Positions 38,101 through 50,100 of a stretch of 64,000 bases of DNA are shown here, one piece after another. The stretch is taken from contig NC_092673.1 of assembly GCF_964355755.1 (NCBI RefSeq), forward strand, positions 26,605,001 to 26,669,000, read 5' to 3'. This stretch comes from Antedon mediterranea (lineage: Eukaryota > Echinodermata > Crinoidea > Comatulida > Antedonidae). A program made the translations under genes and the position numbers. The notes below the pieces were generated by a model. The model made no database searches. It was not told the DNA's origin and was given only the letters and a program-made list of their open reading frames with translations. The number at the start of each line of letters is the position of its first letter. Positions within the stretch are counted from its first letter, which is position 1.

Positions 38101-41100
38101 TGCATTTGTGACATACTTTTTAAGAGCTATTTGCAGTAATAAGAGTTTGTAATGTACCCAGATAAAATGAGACATAATAACAATATGTTCCTTCATCTAA
38201 TGGCATATGCAGTTTATACTAAAAAATAATGTAGGTAATATTTGTTTGATCATTTGATCATGGTTTACAGAGAATTGATGAAAGATAATAAATGTTTTTA
38301 AATGATTTTTTTTTAACTTGAACATTGGGAAATTATTATCTACAAAATGACTTTAAAATGTCAATAAAGAAAACATATACTATAAAGTTGAAACAAATAA
38401 ATTGTTCAACAATTTTTCTTTCTATTACCACCAAAAATGTATGTTCCTATAGCAACCATTAAATGTTGTTTTACATTAGTAAAGCAATTTTGTAGATGAT
38501 TTGAGATTAGATATCAATTATTCTACTTCAGTTACTCAAATAACTATATTTTTTTACTATTTGAACTTGGTTCCAAATTGTCCAATCACAGTGTGATGTA
38601 TTCTCCAAACTGTTGCTTGTGATTGGTCCCAACTCACTTCTATTGTACTGTACTTATGTCATTGCCCAGGGTCTAAGTGAGAACCATGGAGAAATAAGTT
38701 CATTTCCCCCTGTGAGAACCAAACTTGAGTTTGTTTAAACTATCAGTCACTGCAACAAATAGTGTGTGGCCAAAAAAATTTTTATTGCATTAACATATTC
38801 AAGAAAAACAAAACTGATTATATTACTGGAGTAGCTGCAGTAAAATAGTTTTGACATGGTTCCTTACTGAAGTAAAAACCTCTTGGGTTTCTTGTAATAC
38901 TGCTATTTTCTTCCAATTAAACTCTTGACACAATTTGATTCTTGCAGGATTGTTGAGGGTTGCTGAAGGATGAGTTCGGAAAAATGTCGGGAATCTTTGA
39001 CGGTTAGACAAAGCTGGAGAACTTGAACCATATGAGACCTGTAGAAATAATCATACAATTTATTCACAAGTTTATTCAGGTATTAATACAAAACATTCAG
39101 CATGATGAGATACAATAACACAATTCAACAAAAGCAAATAATATAGATTGATTGATTGATTGATTTTTAAAATGTTATTTCTAATTTTAGGCTGTATGTC
39201 AAAACTACAATTGTAGTTTTTTACTCGTGGCGGAGGTTGAAAATCTCTAATTGTTCTTGGTAGTATCTTCTTTAATCTACAAAACATAACTAAATTATTA
39301 TTAAATCCAACAAATTTCTTGAATTTTCCATTTAATTGCTGCTGGTATCGTGGACTTAAATCTTACAGTTAATTTAAACTACTACTGTATATGTTTTTTT
39401 AAATTTATTACGGTATATATAAAATTACAAAAACAATAGCACATGGCTAATAACGTTTGTATTACAATAAAAAATATTGAAATGAAATCTATAAAAATAC
39501 AAGAACTTTATTGAACATTACAATCATCTTCATCAGTCTATTTGACAGAACACATTTTCTAAAAGTACAGTACCTTCCGAATTGCTATAACTTTAAAAAA
39601 ACATCTAAATCAGCATCATGAAAATGACCTTTCATCAACCTCAATTAGATGGACTGTAAACATGTAGTTAGTACAATTGATATAGTAACAACCTATTACA
39701 GTATACTTGAAAGCGTATGCATTGAATTAGCAACCTTGTATTATGCCAATTTATAATACAAAGTAGATGATTTTATGGAAATTGTTTACACCTTGGTTGT
39801 GTATTTTTAAAAGAAAATTACAATATTACTTTAAGATTTTCTTTCTGTAGTAGCAGCAAATGGGTTTCTAGATTGCCAATTAAGTTGATAGATTGTCAGT
39901 AGCTATAATATGAAAATATTTATTATAAAATCAAAATACAATCAACATTGAATACAAAGAAGAGAAGTTTTTTTTTTAGAACCAGTACATTTTCGCACAT
40001 GCAGCATCAATATCAATATAACAAATACAAACTAGTTGACATCAGGAAGCTAAGCTGATTGGTCAGAAGTTTTTCCAGATGTTCAATATTGATTGGTCAG
40101 ATGTCGATGCCTTACTCTGACGTACAGACCAGAATTAAAATAAATATCCTTAAAGTTCAGACACAAAGGGAAGCATTTACATTACAACTGAAGATTTGGC
40201 TATGTGTACAAAGACATCCGTCAATACTTAAAAGCCATTGACCATATATTGTGGAATATTCCTTAGCCACCATTAAAACTCTCATAAATCCCAAACTAAG
40301 CTTCAGCATCAGCAACTCATAATTCGTATCTTCTAACTAATTCAGATTGTACAAACGTCTAACTCTTGGGACCAATATCTCTAAATTGTTTTTATTCACA
40401 GGAGAAAAGTTACCATATCCTGTTGTTTTAAACCGTAAGAGTTTGAAGAAAAACTCATTTATTTCCGTAACTATCAGCAGGATATCTAGGCTGGTATTTT
40501 CAAATGCAAATGAATATCATCATTACACAGAAAAATGAAACATTAACTCTACTAGAATAACTAAACTAGTTTTATATTCTTCGTAAACAGCAAATAGGCC
40601 TACTTTTATTGAGATTCAGAAAGTCAGGAAGCGGACATCGGCAAACCTTATTTTGCCTTGCACCTGCATTCCACTTGGACACACGACGACATACACCAAA
40701 CTCAAGTGAGTCGATCAAGGGACAGCTTAAGTGGTCTATTGTGATTGCTTGCACTTACAGTACATCTAGTTTTGTCCAAGTGGAAACCAAAGTGTTACAT
40801 CTACAGTATACAAAACCTATTGTATTTTTAGCTATTCAACATTATATATTTCAATTATAATGATAGGTAATTACAAATTTAAAAAGTACTTACTATGGAA
40901 CGTTTGGGAAACCTTGTAGTAATTACATTTTTAATTTGTATTTAGATCGTTATAATTGGATAAACAAGAAAGAAAATTCACCCCTATGTATATTCAAATG
41001 AAATTATTTCAAGGTTTATTCAAAATTTGTTTCATACAGAATTTTAAAATAAGAGGCCTGGGATCCTATAAATTGTTAAAATATAAATAGTTTAACTAAC

Positions 41101-44100
41101 CTGATGTTCTAGCTTTTTGTTATTTTTCTAATTTGTGGGGAAACCTATTCAATTTCTACTGCAAGTATTGTGCATTATATTATATCTTAATCAGTTATTT
41201 CTATGCATCAGAAAAAAAAATCTATCTTGAAATGAAAATCATCATATAGTTACTAATTGAAGAATATTTAATAAATAATTTATTGGATGATAAATAAATG
41301 TTTTTCTGAATTTCAAATTAAGGATATATGAGCACAAATCCATCTTACACGACTTCAATTAAGGTTTTCATGTTTCCAATTTATGTCAAATCAGTAGGTT
41401 TATAAATGTATACTCATTTATGGCATTATGGTTCAGAACTGGATTGAGGCCTGTTCACACTGATATATGATATGATAAACATGTCAAAAGGAGGTTTCAC
41501 ACACGACAAGTTGGCCTGATGAATTGGAAAAAAATCTTTTTCACATACATTTTTTACTATTTATGTATGTTGCTACATTTAAACATGTCAAATTATTGAT
41601 TGCTATCATTTCACACAGAATGCTGTTTCTGTACTACTGTAGAAGTAGATATAGGCCTGAGAAATACGAGGACACATGAGGGAGCTTTCGGAGGAGCATG
41701 TAAATATTTCTTGAACGCTTTCTACCTTTCCCAAAATCAAATCGAACAAGTACGCTTGCTGAACTACATTGTTTATGCCAATGAGTAGAATGTCATTATT
41801 TAAGTTAATGTTTACGTGGTCCAGCGAAAGCTCCCTATTGTCTTATACCCCTTTACTATAAATTAGATTTAATCATGAAAACTGCTTTAAATACATGCTA
41901 CGGCAGTTAGACACCTTTTTAGAAACAACTCTGTTAAGGGGACACTTTGTTGGGTCAATAAACTTAACCATAAAAAACAAATGATACTATGACTGTATTT
42001 TGTTTTGAATGTTAGCAAGTAGTTAATCATGACTTCTTTAACGCAGGCATAATACATCAATTTATAATGGCAATCCAATTAAGACTTTAAGTAGACCTAC
42101 TAATCAGATTACCAGTTCAGCTTCATATAAGAATTGATTTTCAGATAATATTTTAAGTTGTATTGTTTTGAAGGCTGTGAGCTGATTGTCAGCTAAGCTA
42201 GTTCATGTTTGACGCAATTTGATTACCATTGATCGTTGAGGTTGAAATATTTTATGAGTCTTTCAAATCTGTCCGCATCTGGATGTCGTACGTGCCTATA
42301 ATCTATCTGGTTATGGATCTTGAGGGCTGTTGCCGGTTTCGCAAATTTCATTAATCAGAAGAAGATCCTGTGTGTTAAAAACTGCAGATTACAGATATTA
42401 AAGGTCATTTGAATATAAGTGACAAAGACTAAGATGTCATCATTAATGAAATCCGATGTCTGACACGCAATTCAATTCATATCAATAAAGACAATTGTAA
42501 AAGGCTACTGTATTTGAAAAAAACAACTTGATTTAATAATGGGAAATAGCAAATTAGCAAATATATTTAGAAACGTAGGAATGTTGCCTTACTGATGTAA
42601 AAATGTTACAGTAAAGCTATTTGAATTCCAAAGACTTTTTTCTAGACTTGATTAATTTTTTTTAATGAATAAATTCAACTAAATGTTGTTGTTAAACTCT
42701 ATAAATATACTTATTATTTATTTTTTAAAAGGGGGACAATGAGGAGAAATCTCTTCAAAAAAGAAATGGCACGGCTCTAATACTCCTATCTTTACTGCAT
42801 TGCTAAACAGAGTAAAAATCTGCAGTTTTATCATGTAGAATAGATATTTTAAAAGACAATTGTATATCTCTCAGAGTAGTTTTAAGTCAAGATCAAGTTT
42901 CTTTTTTGCACAATATCATCATTATCCTTTATTGACTTATGAATATGTGTATTAAGCTGGAGACATGATTTCATATTATTATAGGGTTACACAATAATCC
43001 TCCAGTATAATTATAAAGATCTGTTTACACTATCAAGCTTAATGTAACAACAACATGTGATGTGCCCATATATGGACATGATGATGTCATACCACTACCA
43101 TATTTGGGCACATCACTACCATATTTGGGCACATCACTACCATATTTGGGCAAATCACACTAGTTTGATAATTGTGCTAGGAATGCTTTAGCTTGAAATA
43201 ATACCTAGATGTAATCACACTTTTTTTTGTCAAACTAGTTTGATAGTGTAGAGTTTTACATTGTGCTAGGAATGCTTTAGCTTGAAATGATACCTAAATG
43301 TATTGTTTCACGTTCCATAGCAATGGATACAGAAAGCAATCAGGAAGTGAGACCTCAATCAACAAAAGCAGATTTGTATTATATCGCAAGCATCTCTTGA
43401 GAGTTACAGTATCAGTATAATAGCTATAAAAACCAATACAAAGGAACTTTATCGTTGTTAAATTTGCATTTCAACCAGCTCGACGTTACCAAACTCAACT
43501 GTAAGAAATATCAAGGGATTTATTTCGTATTAAAATTGAAATTCCGGTTTTACCTTTCAGTTATTGAATATGTATACTAAAGAAGAAGAGAGTCAAATAC
43601 AGTATCATGAAATGTAAATTAAAACGAAAGATATCTGGCTTGTAAATGTTTTCTTTTGAAATGTACAGTATTTTTTACAAGTTACTGCAAACATAGCTTG
43701 TTTAGGACACCTGATGTTGGGTGTCTATGGAAAGCAATCGCAGCCAAAAATAGTTTTACTGTACAGCAGAATCCATATTAAGGGCAATTCGTACCTTTGA
43801 GGCCAAACAAAGTGAACCTCCTAACAGGTGTATCCCATGTTTAACCTAGTAGGTGTGTTCCTGAATCGGTAGTATATCCCAAAGGAGGAATTTTACTTTA
43901 TACATGGTACATTGTAGAAATGTGCAACATACTCGCAGAAAAGGACAACAAAAACACATCACAAAATAATGCATACACATAAATAACACATTTTTAGAAA
44001 CAGAAATTCTAACAACGAGGCGTAAATATATAAATATATGTACATATATGCCAACTCATATGCTATGACTTTATCCAAATTCCCTCACTTGCACTGATGA

Positions 44101-47100
44101 AGGGCTAGTGTTGCCCGAAAGCTCTGCTAACTTTTCTGGCTGTTTACTTTATCGTTTTGATTTAGCTTTTCGCTTTTTTTTTGTATCTCCATTGAGATCC
44201 AGCCACTGATACCCACAGCATTGTCATTTTTTTCAGTAATTTGCCTTTGGATTTAAATATATGTACATATATATATATACTTGTAGCTCTCGCCTTGTCT
44301 CTGTACCTGTTTGTATTGCATTTTTGTAATTGTATTTGTATATTTTGGCAGAGATAGCTTTTCATAAGACTAAGAGTCCATCAATATAAAAGCAACATAT
44401 GATACTGAAGCAGCCGACAGAAATATAATTGTTTAATACCATGTTCCAGTAAATATGGATAATAGTTTCAAAATTGAAAAGGTAAAATCCAATTAAGAAA
44501 CACACAATCTCAATCAAAATCCTGTATTAGATCATGCCTACCAAGTATGATCTAATATTAGCAACACAGTAGTAAAATGGTACAGTGAGGGCAGGTTGAC
44601 GTGTATGCAACTCATTTTTCAATTTTTTTTAAATTTCATACGCATCCAACAACGAGTAACTCGCCAGGAAGGATAAATTATTTTATAATTTATTGTGCCT
44701 ATAACCTAATAAGTCTCATTTGAGGCTTAGGGAGTGGAGTTGAAAGAGTCATGAATTTCAACCTTTCTACTGTAGGTCAGAATTGAAACCAGGACTTTGG
44801 GATTGAAAGGCATGCACGTTAACCACTAAGCTACAGCTCCACTACAAAGGGTTGTTTAATAAATTTGAGGAAAAAATAATATGCAGCTATCTTTACTATA
44901 ATAGTAATACAAATTTATAAACCTGGATGGCCCTTATTAAGTTAATTTTTACTATGATGTGGTCAAGAAAAAGAAAAAGATCAGGTTCGTTTGATGTTGG
45001 ACCTATTCCTATATTTAATTTACTCATGAAACTTTCCACAAACTTTAGATTTTTTTTCTTAACTAACAATACAACACTACACGATCATAAACAGATACTG
45101 AAAGAAACATAATACAATGGCATTTGTTAAAAGAATCAATTTCAAAATACATGCAACAGCGTGCTTGAAAACATGTCACGGTGTGTTGGGGAACACGCGG
45201 CGATGTGCATTGGCGGAAACGCAACGTGTTGAAATACATGTAACATCATGTTGGAACACACCCAACAATGTTGCTATCACATATTGGTTTTATGTTTGCT
45301 AATAGTCGTTATAACATTTTAAGATATCTCAATCAATCTAAATGGCAAACTTATAACACGCAGTTGTTTTCTTTTGCCTTCGGTTATATATTCATGTTCA
45401 TGTCTAATAGCTATATAACGATTCATTTTGCATAAAATAAATAAACATTAATGCACAGTTTATTAAATTATTCATTTCTACTAATGTAAATAATACTATG
45501 TAATGACCTTTGAAACATACAAAGTTATTTCAAGATTAGAAAAGTCATTGACTTAACTTTACATTATTGTATACGACTTATTAAATATTATATGTGCACA
45601 TTGGGCATAGAACATTAGGCATAATACAACTTATTGTATGTGTATACATAGTGTAGAATATGTTAGGCCCTACTATCATTATTCAACTTTAAAAAAAAAA
45701 AATTTAGCAGTTTGATGCCTTAAGATTTGATAGTTTTAATACAGTTATTTACTTTGATAAGGCCCATTGTCTGTCAGATAACTTTTTTTTTGTGAAATGG
45801 TTTTTGAAGATAAAATCACTATATTCGAAGTAATATTGTAATTGTATCTATGTAACTTCTTTAAACTGTATTTCAATATTTGAATGGGTGTCCCTCCTAT
45901 GCGAGAGAGTTTCTCAATTTCAAGGACATAAATAAAACACTAGATATACCATAGCATTTCTGTAAAGTGTCCTATATCAGATATATCACACCTTAAAGAA
46001 TTGACAGAAGTGAAATTTTCAAAAAATTTATAAACATAAAGCATAATATAAGAAAAATGCAAAAAGTATATCAATATATTATTATTGATATACTATTTGC
46101 ATTTCTCTTTAATAGTAAACCGACAAAATAATCTTTAGGTGAATTTCAAATTGAATTTCATCAATCACAATAATCATTCATGCTAATTAATATTGTATTT
46201 TAACAATGACTTTCACAATATCTTGATGAATAATGTAAAATTCCTAGGGCAAATTTTGAAAGTAATCAGAAGTTACTTCTACTACTTTAAAAGTCTAATC
46301 CGGTCATTAATGTGATCGATGATGGTTCACACCCAACTACTATAACGTGAAGTTTAATACAGCCATTATTGTAATAGATGATGGTTCACACCCAACTACT
46401 ATAACTTGGTTTTAGTGGTTAAATCCACTTTAATCTAACAATAAGATTGAATGTGAAGGAAATAAATATTCTATTTAACTGTTCGTTTGCTTTTAGTACT
46501 GGTAAATCCATTTGTAAATCAGTCAATATCATTAAGAATAAAACAAAACAGACTTTGATAACCAAAAGAAAGGAAAACCAGAGGTTTAGAGCCATATGAT
46601 TCAACATTTAATAGTAGTCCCTGACCAATTTATCTCTGTACATTATGGCTTGTTGGTCAACTACGTAAATGAAAATGAAACTTAAAGAATGGGCAAATTA
46701 TTTGAACCTCACATGGAGAAAATACCACATCAACAATTTAAACATCACCAGGATGAGTTCAGTAGTTGACAATGTAACATGCACGTTGAAATACATGCAA
46801 GGAAATTGTGTGCATGTTATTGACCTGAAATTGGTGTATTAAAATTGTTATGCCACTGAAGAAAAAAATGTGATGTTACATGATTCATTTTTATTTAAAT
46901 TGAAAGAATAGAAATAGTAAAGAGAATTGTTTTAGCAATAACATGAGATTTATAAAGAAAATTGAGCAAAGACAAGAAAAGTGCACTTTGAAATTCAGAT
47001 TCCATAAAAGTTTTGAAAACTAGATTTGATTGTTTATCCGCACAAACACAACGTGCTGTTGTAACACATTCACACGCTACCATTTAACCTGCACCACCAA

Positions 47101-50100
47101 ACGATGGAACTAAAGTAAATTGCTAATTAGGTTACCATCAACAAGCGTCCAATCTATTTAATTTAAACTTTCAAAAACAACTCTTTTCAATTAATGATTC
47201 TTTATTCCCGATTGTGAAATTTAATATATAAATCATTTACAGTCTTCTGATTAACTTACCAATCCATACGTTAATGAAGATTCATTTACATCAACATTCA
47301 ATTATTCATTTACATAACGATGCTCACAAACTCATTATTTCATTATTAATATTGATCATTTCAAAATCTGATATTAATTCATAAACCTGTATTATTACAT
47401 CCATGAATGCCAGACTTCATAGATGAATAATCGGGCTAAAGTAACTTTATTTTATTACATTTTCAAGTAATTTCTTCCTTAATTTGTGTATTTCTTTGAT
47501 ATAGTTAAAGATAAATCCAACAAGTTCTAAAAAAAAAGGAAGTAGGCAGAATAAAAAAACAAAAACCTTTGATTGCCCAACAAAACCTCCATTGCAGAGA
47601 TTTTCATCAAGGGCATGGTATAAAATTTTTTTTAAATAAATCAAACACAAATGTACACACACAAAGATAAATCTTGCATTTCAAATATTTTCTGATCTGT
47701 TTGCAAATAATCTCATAACTACAGTAAATATGATATGAACAAATTATAAACAAAATAGTTGTTGGTACACCTTCCTTTTATAGGAATTTATCTATTATTT
47801 CAAATAGTTCCACTTTCAGAATGCTCTTTTTTGGAATTTGACCAATTTTCAAACATAACATGCTCCGCAACTAAAGTGCATTCGATGCTATAAAATCCTA
47901 AAAATTCATTCTCTTTAATTTCTTCAAATATAATTGTGTAATTTCACTGTCGACAATAATGTGTACTTTACTCACTAGATTTGTTCACAATAATGTGTAG
48001 TTCAAATAGTTGACAATATTAATGTGTATTTTACAGAACTAGATTTGTTGACAATAATGTGCCCTTTACAGAACTAGATTTGTTCACAATAATGTGTACT
48101 TTACAGAAATAGAACTGTTGACATCTGTGTACTTTACAGAACTCTATCTGTTGACCATGCATCTTTTACAGAACCAGATCTACAGTTGACAATAATATGT
48201 ACTTTACAGAAATAGAACTGTTGACATTTGTGTACTTTACAGAACTCTATCTGTTGACCATACATCTTTTACAGAACCAGATCTACAGTTGACAATAATG
48301 TGTACTTTACAGAACTAGATCTGTTGAACATAATGCATACTTTACAGAACCAGATCTGTTGACAATAATGCATACTTTTACTGAACTATCTTTTGACCAT
48401 AATGCGTACTTTGCAGAACTAGATCTGTTCAAAATAATCAGCTTCCTCATGTTGAAAAAATTCCAAAGAGTTTGTCAACTAAATTAAAAATAACATACAA
48501 TCAGTCTGATGGAAAATGAAGGCGACACTAATTACAGCGCAACACCAAATTAGGAAAATGTTTTTAGTTTATGAAAAATGGAAGGAACTAGGTCAGGGTA
48601 AAGATGTTTTTTGTCTTATATATTTTTTAATCAATGTAGTACATTTTTATTTAATATTAAAATAAATTAAATAATCATTTTAGTCATATTCGGATTATAT
48701 CAAATTTGTGACTTGTGTAAAATTCTCTGTTTTCTAGACGTTGACCACATTTTCTTCACCTGTTAGAAAAATTCAAAGTGGAAAAATATCTCTAAAAATC
48801 AATACTTATACACCATTCATCAATGTTGAGACTATTCTCAAATCTCACATTTGTGACAAGAGCTTTGGCACTTTCCTGGTAAAGAGTGCCACATTTTTGG
48901 ACAGTAAGATACATGATAGACTAATTCGTATGAGCTGTGTTCAATTATTAGCAGTTAAGTTTTCTCCCTGCTTTGTGTTATATTGTATAATATAATATAT
49001 ATTGTACATTCCATTACAACTTTATATTTATCATGGCACTTAACTTGTACTATAAAATCACCATTTCTCTTTATAATGAAATTACAGGAGCATAAATACA
49101 TACTCACTAGCTATGAATCCAAATAATTCATTTATTATATAATTTAAGTAAATTATATGTTTTACATTGAGATCACACAAACATAAATTCATCAGTGAAC
49201 AGTGTTCGATGGTATAATAAAATCAGCTACACTAATTGACTAAATGCATTGAATAAATCGTACAATTAAAGATTACTATATCTTGGGAAATGTATAACAA
49301 AAAGTTGCATAGTTATATGAAAAATAGGGCATACACTTTCAGTGATGCTATTAACCAGTTTTCAACAAATTTATTGATCTTAACAGTTTAAGCTTTTTGC
49401 ATGTTTTACTGTACTAGTTTATAGGCCTACTCCTAGAGTTAAAGAAATTAGGTCATATCACTAAATGCAGAATTGAATTAAAAACCACTATAAACAGGTT
49501 AAAAATGTACCCACATTGCCGATATAATAGATGCAGAATACATTCAGAATCAAGTAAACACAGGATGTCCCACTGTTCGGAAAGTAACAGCTCTGTGTAA
49601 AGCTCTGTCTACACTATCAAACTAGTTCGAAAAAAAAAACGTGATGTGCCCAAATATGGTAGTGATATGCCCAAATATCGTAGGGATATGACATCATCAT
49701 GTCCATATATGGGCACATCACATTTTTTGTCACATAATATTTGATAGCGTAGACAGAGCTTTACACAGCTTTACACTTTCCACATCATATATGGACATGA
49801 TGATGTCATATCCCTACGATATTTGGGCATATCACTACCATATTTGGGCACATCACATTTTTTTTTGTCAAATTAGTTTGATAGTGTAGACAGAGCTAAT
49901 GTTTTCCTGGTTGGTTGCTATCTCGCTCATTAAGTCAGCAGGGAAGTGATTGAATTTGGTCAGCAATTGAAATACACTTAAACTATAATAATAAAGGTAT
50001 GTGACAATTATATTACAAAGAGTATTTCATATTCACTTTTGTATACTCAATTTTTCTTAGTGACAAACTTTTTATCGCCAGATTAATGATATTTTTATTC

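Noticed and set aside
38823-39011. The methionine before SNRQRF as a translation start
   Set aside because: In the spliced message the segment continues from [10 protein letters not shown] upstream across an intron; no methionine start is needed here.
44780-44843. Functional tRNA gene on the minus strand
   Set aside because: A and B boxes are present, but the B box deviates from consensus, no acceptor stem closes, and a SINE body and tail follow.
48741-48995. 84-residue plus-strand open frame
   Set aside because: No recognisable domain, antisense in an intron, and a length within chance for AT-rich DNA of this size.
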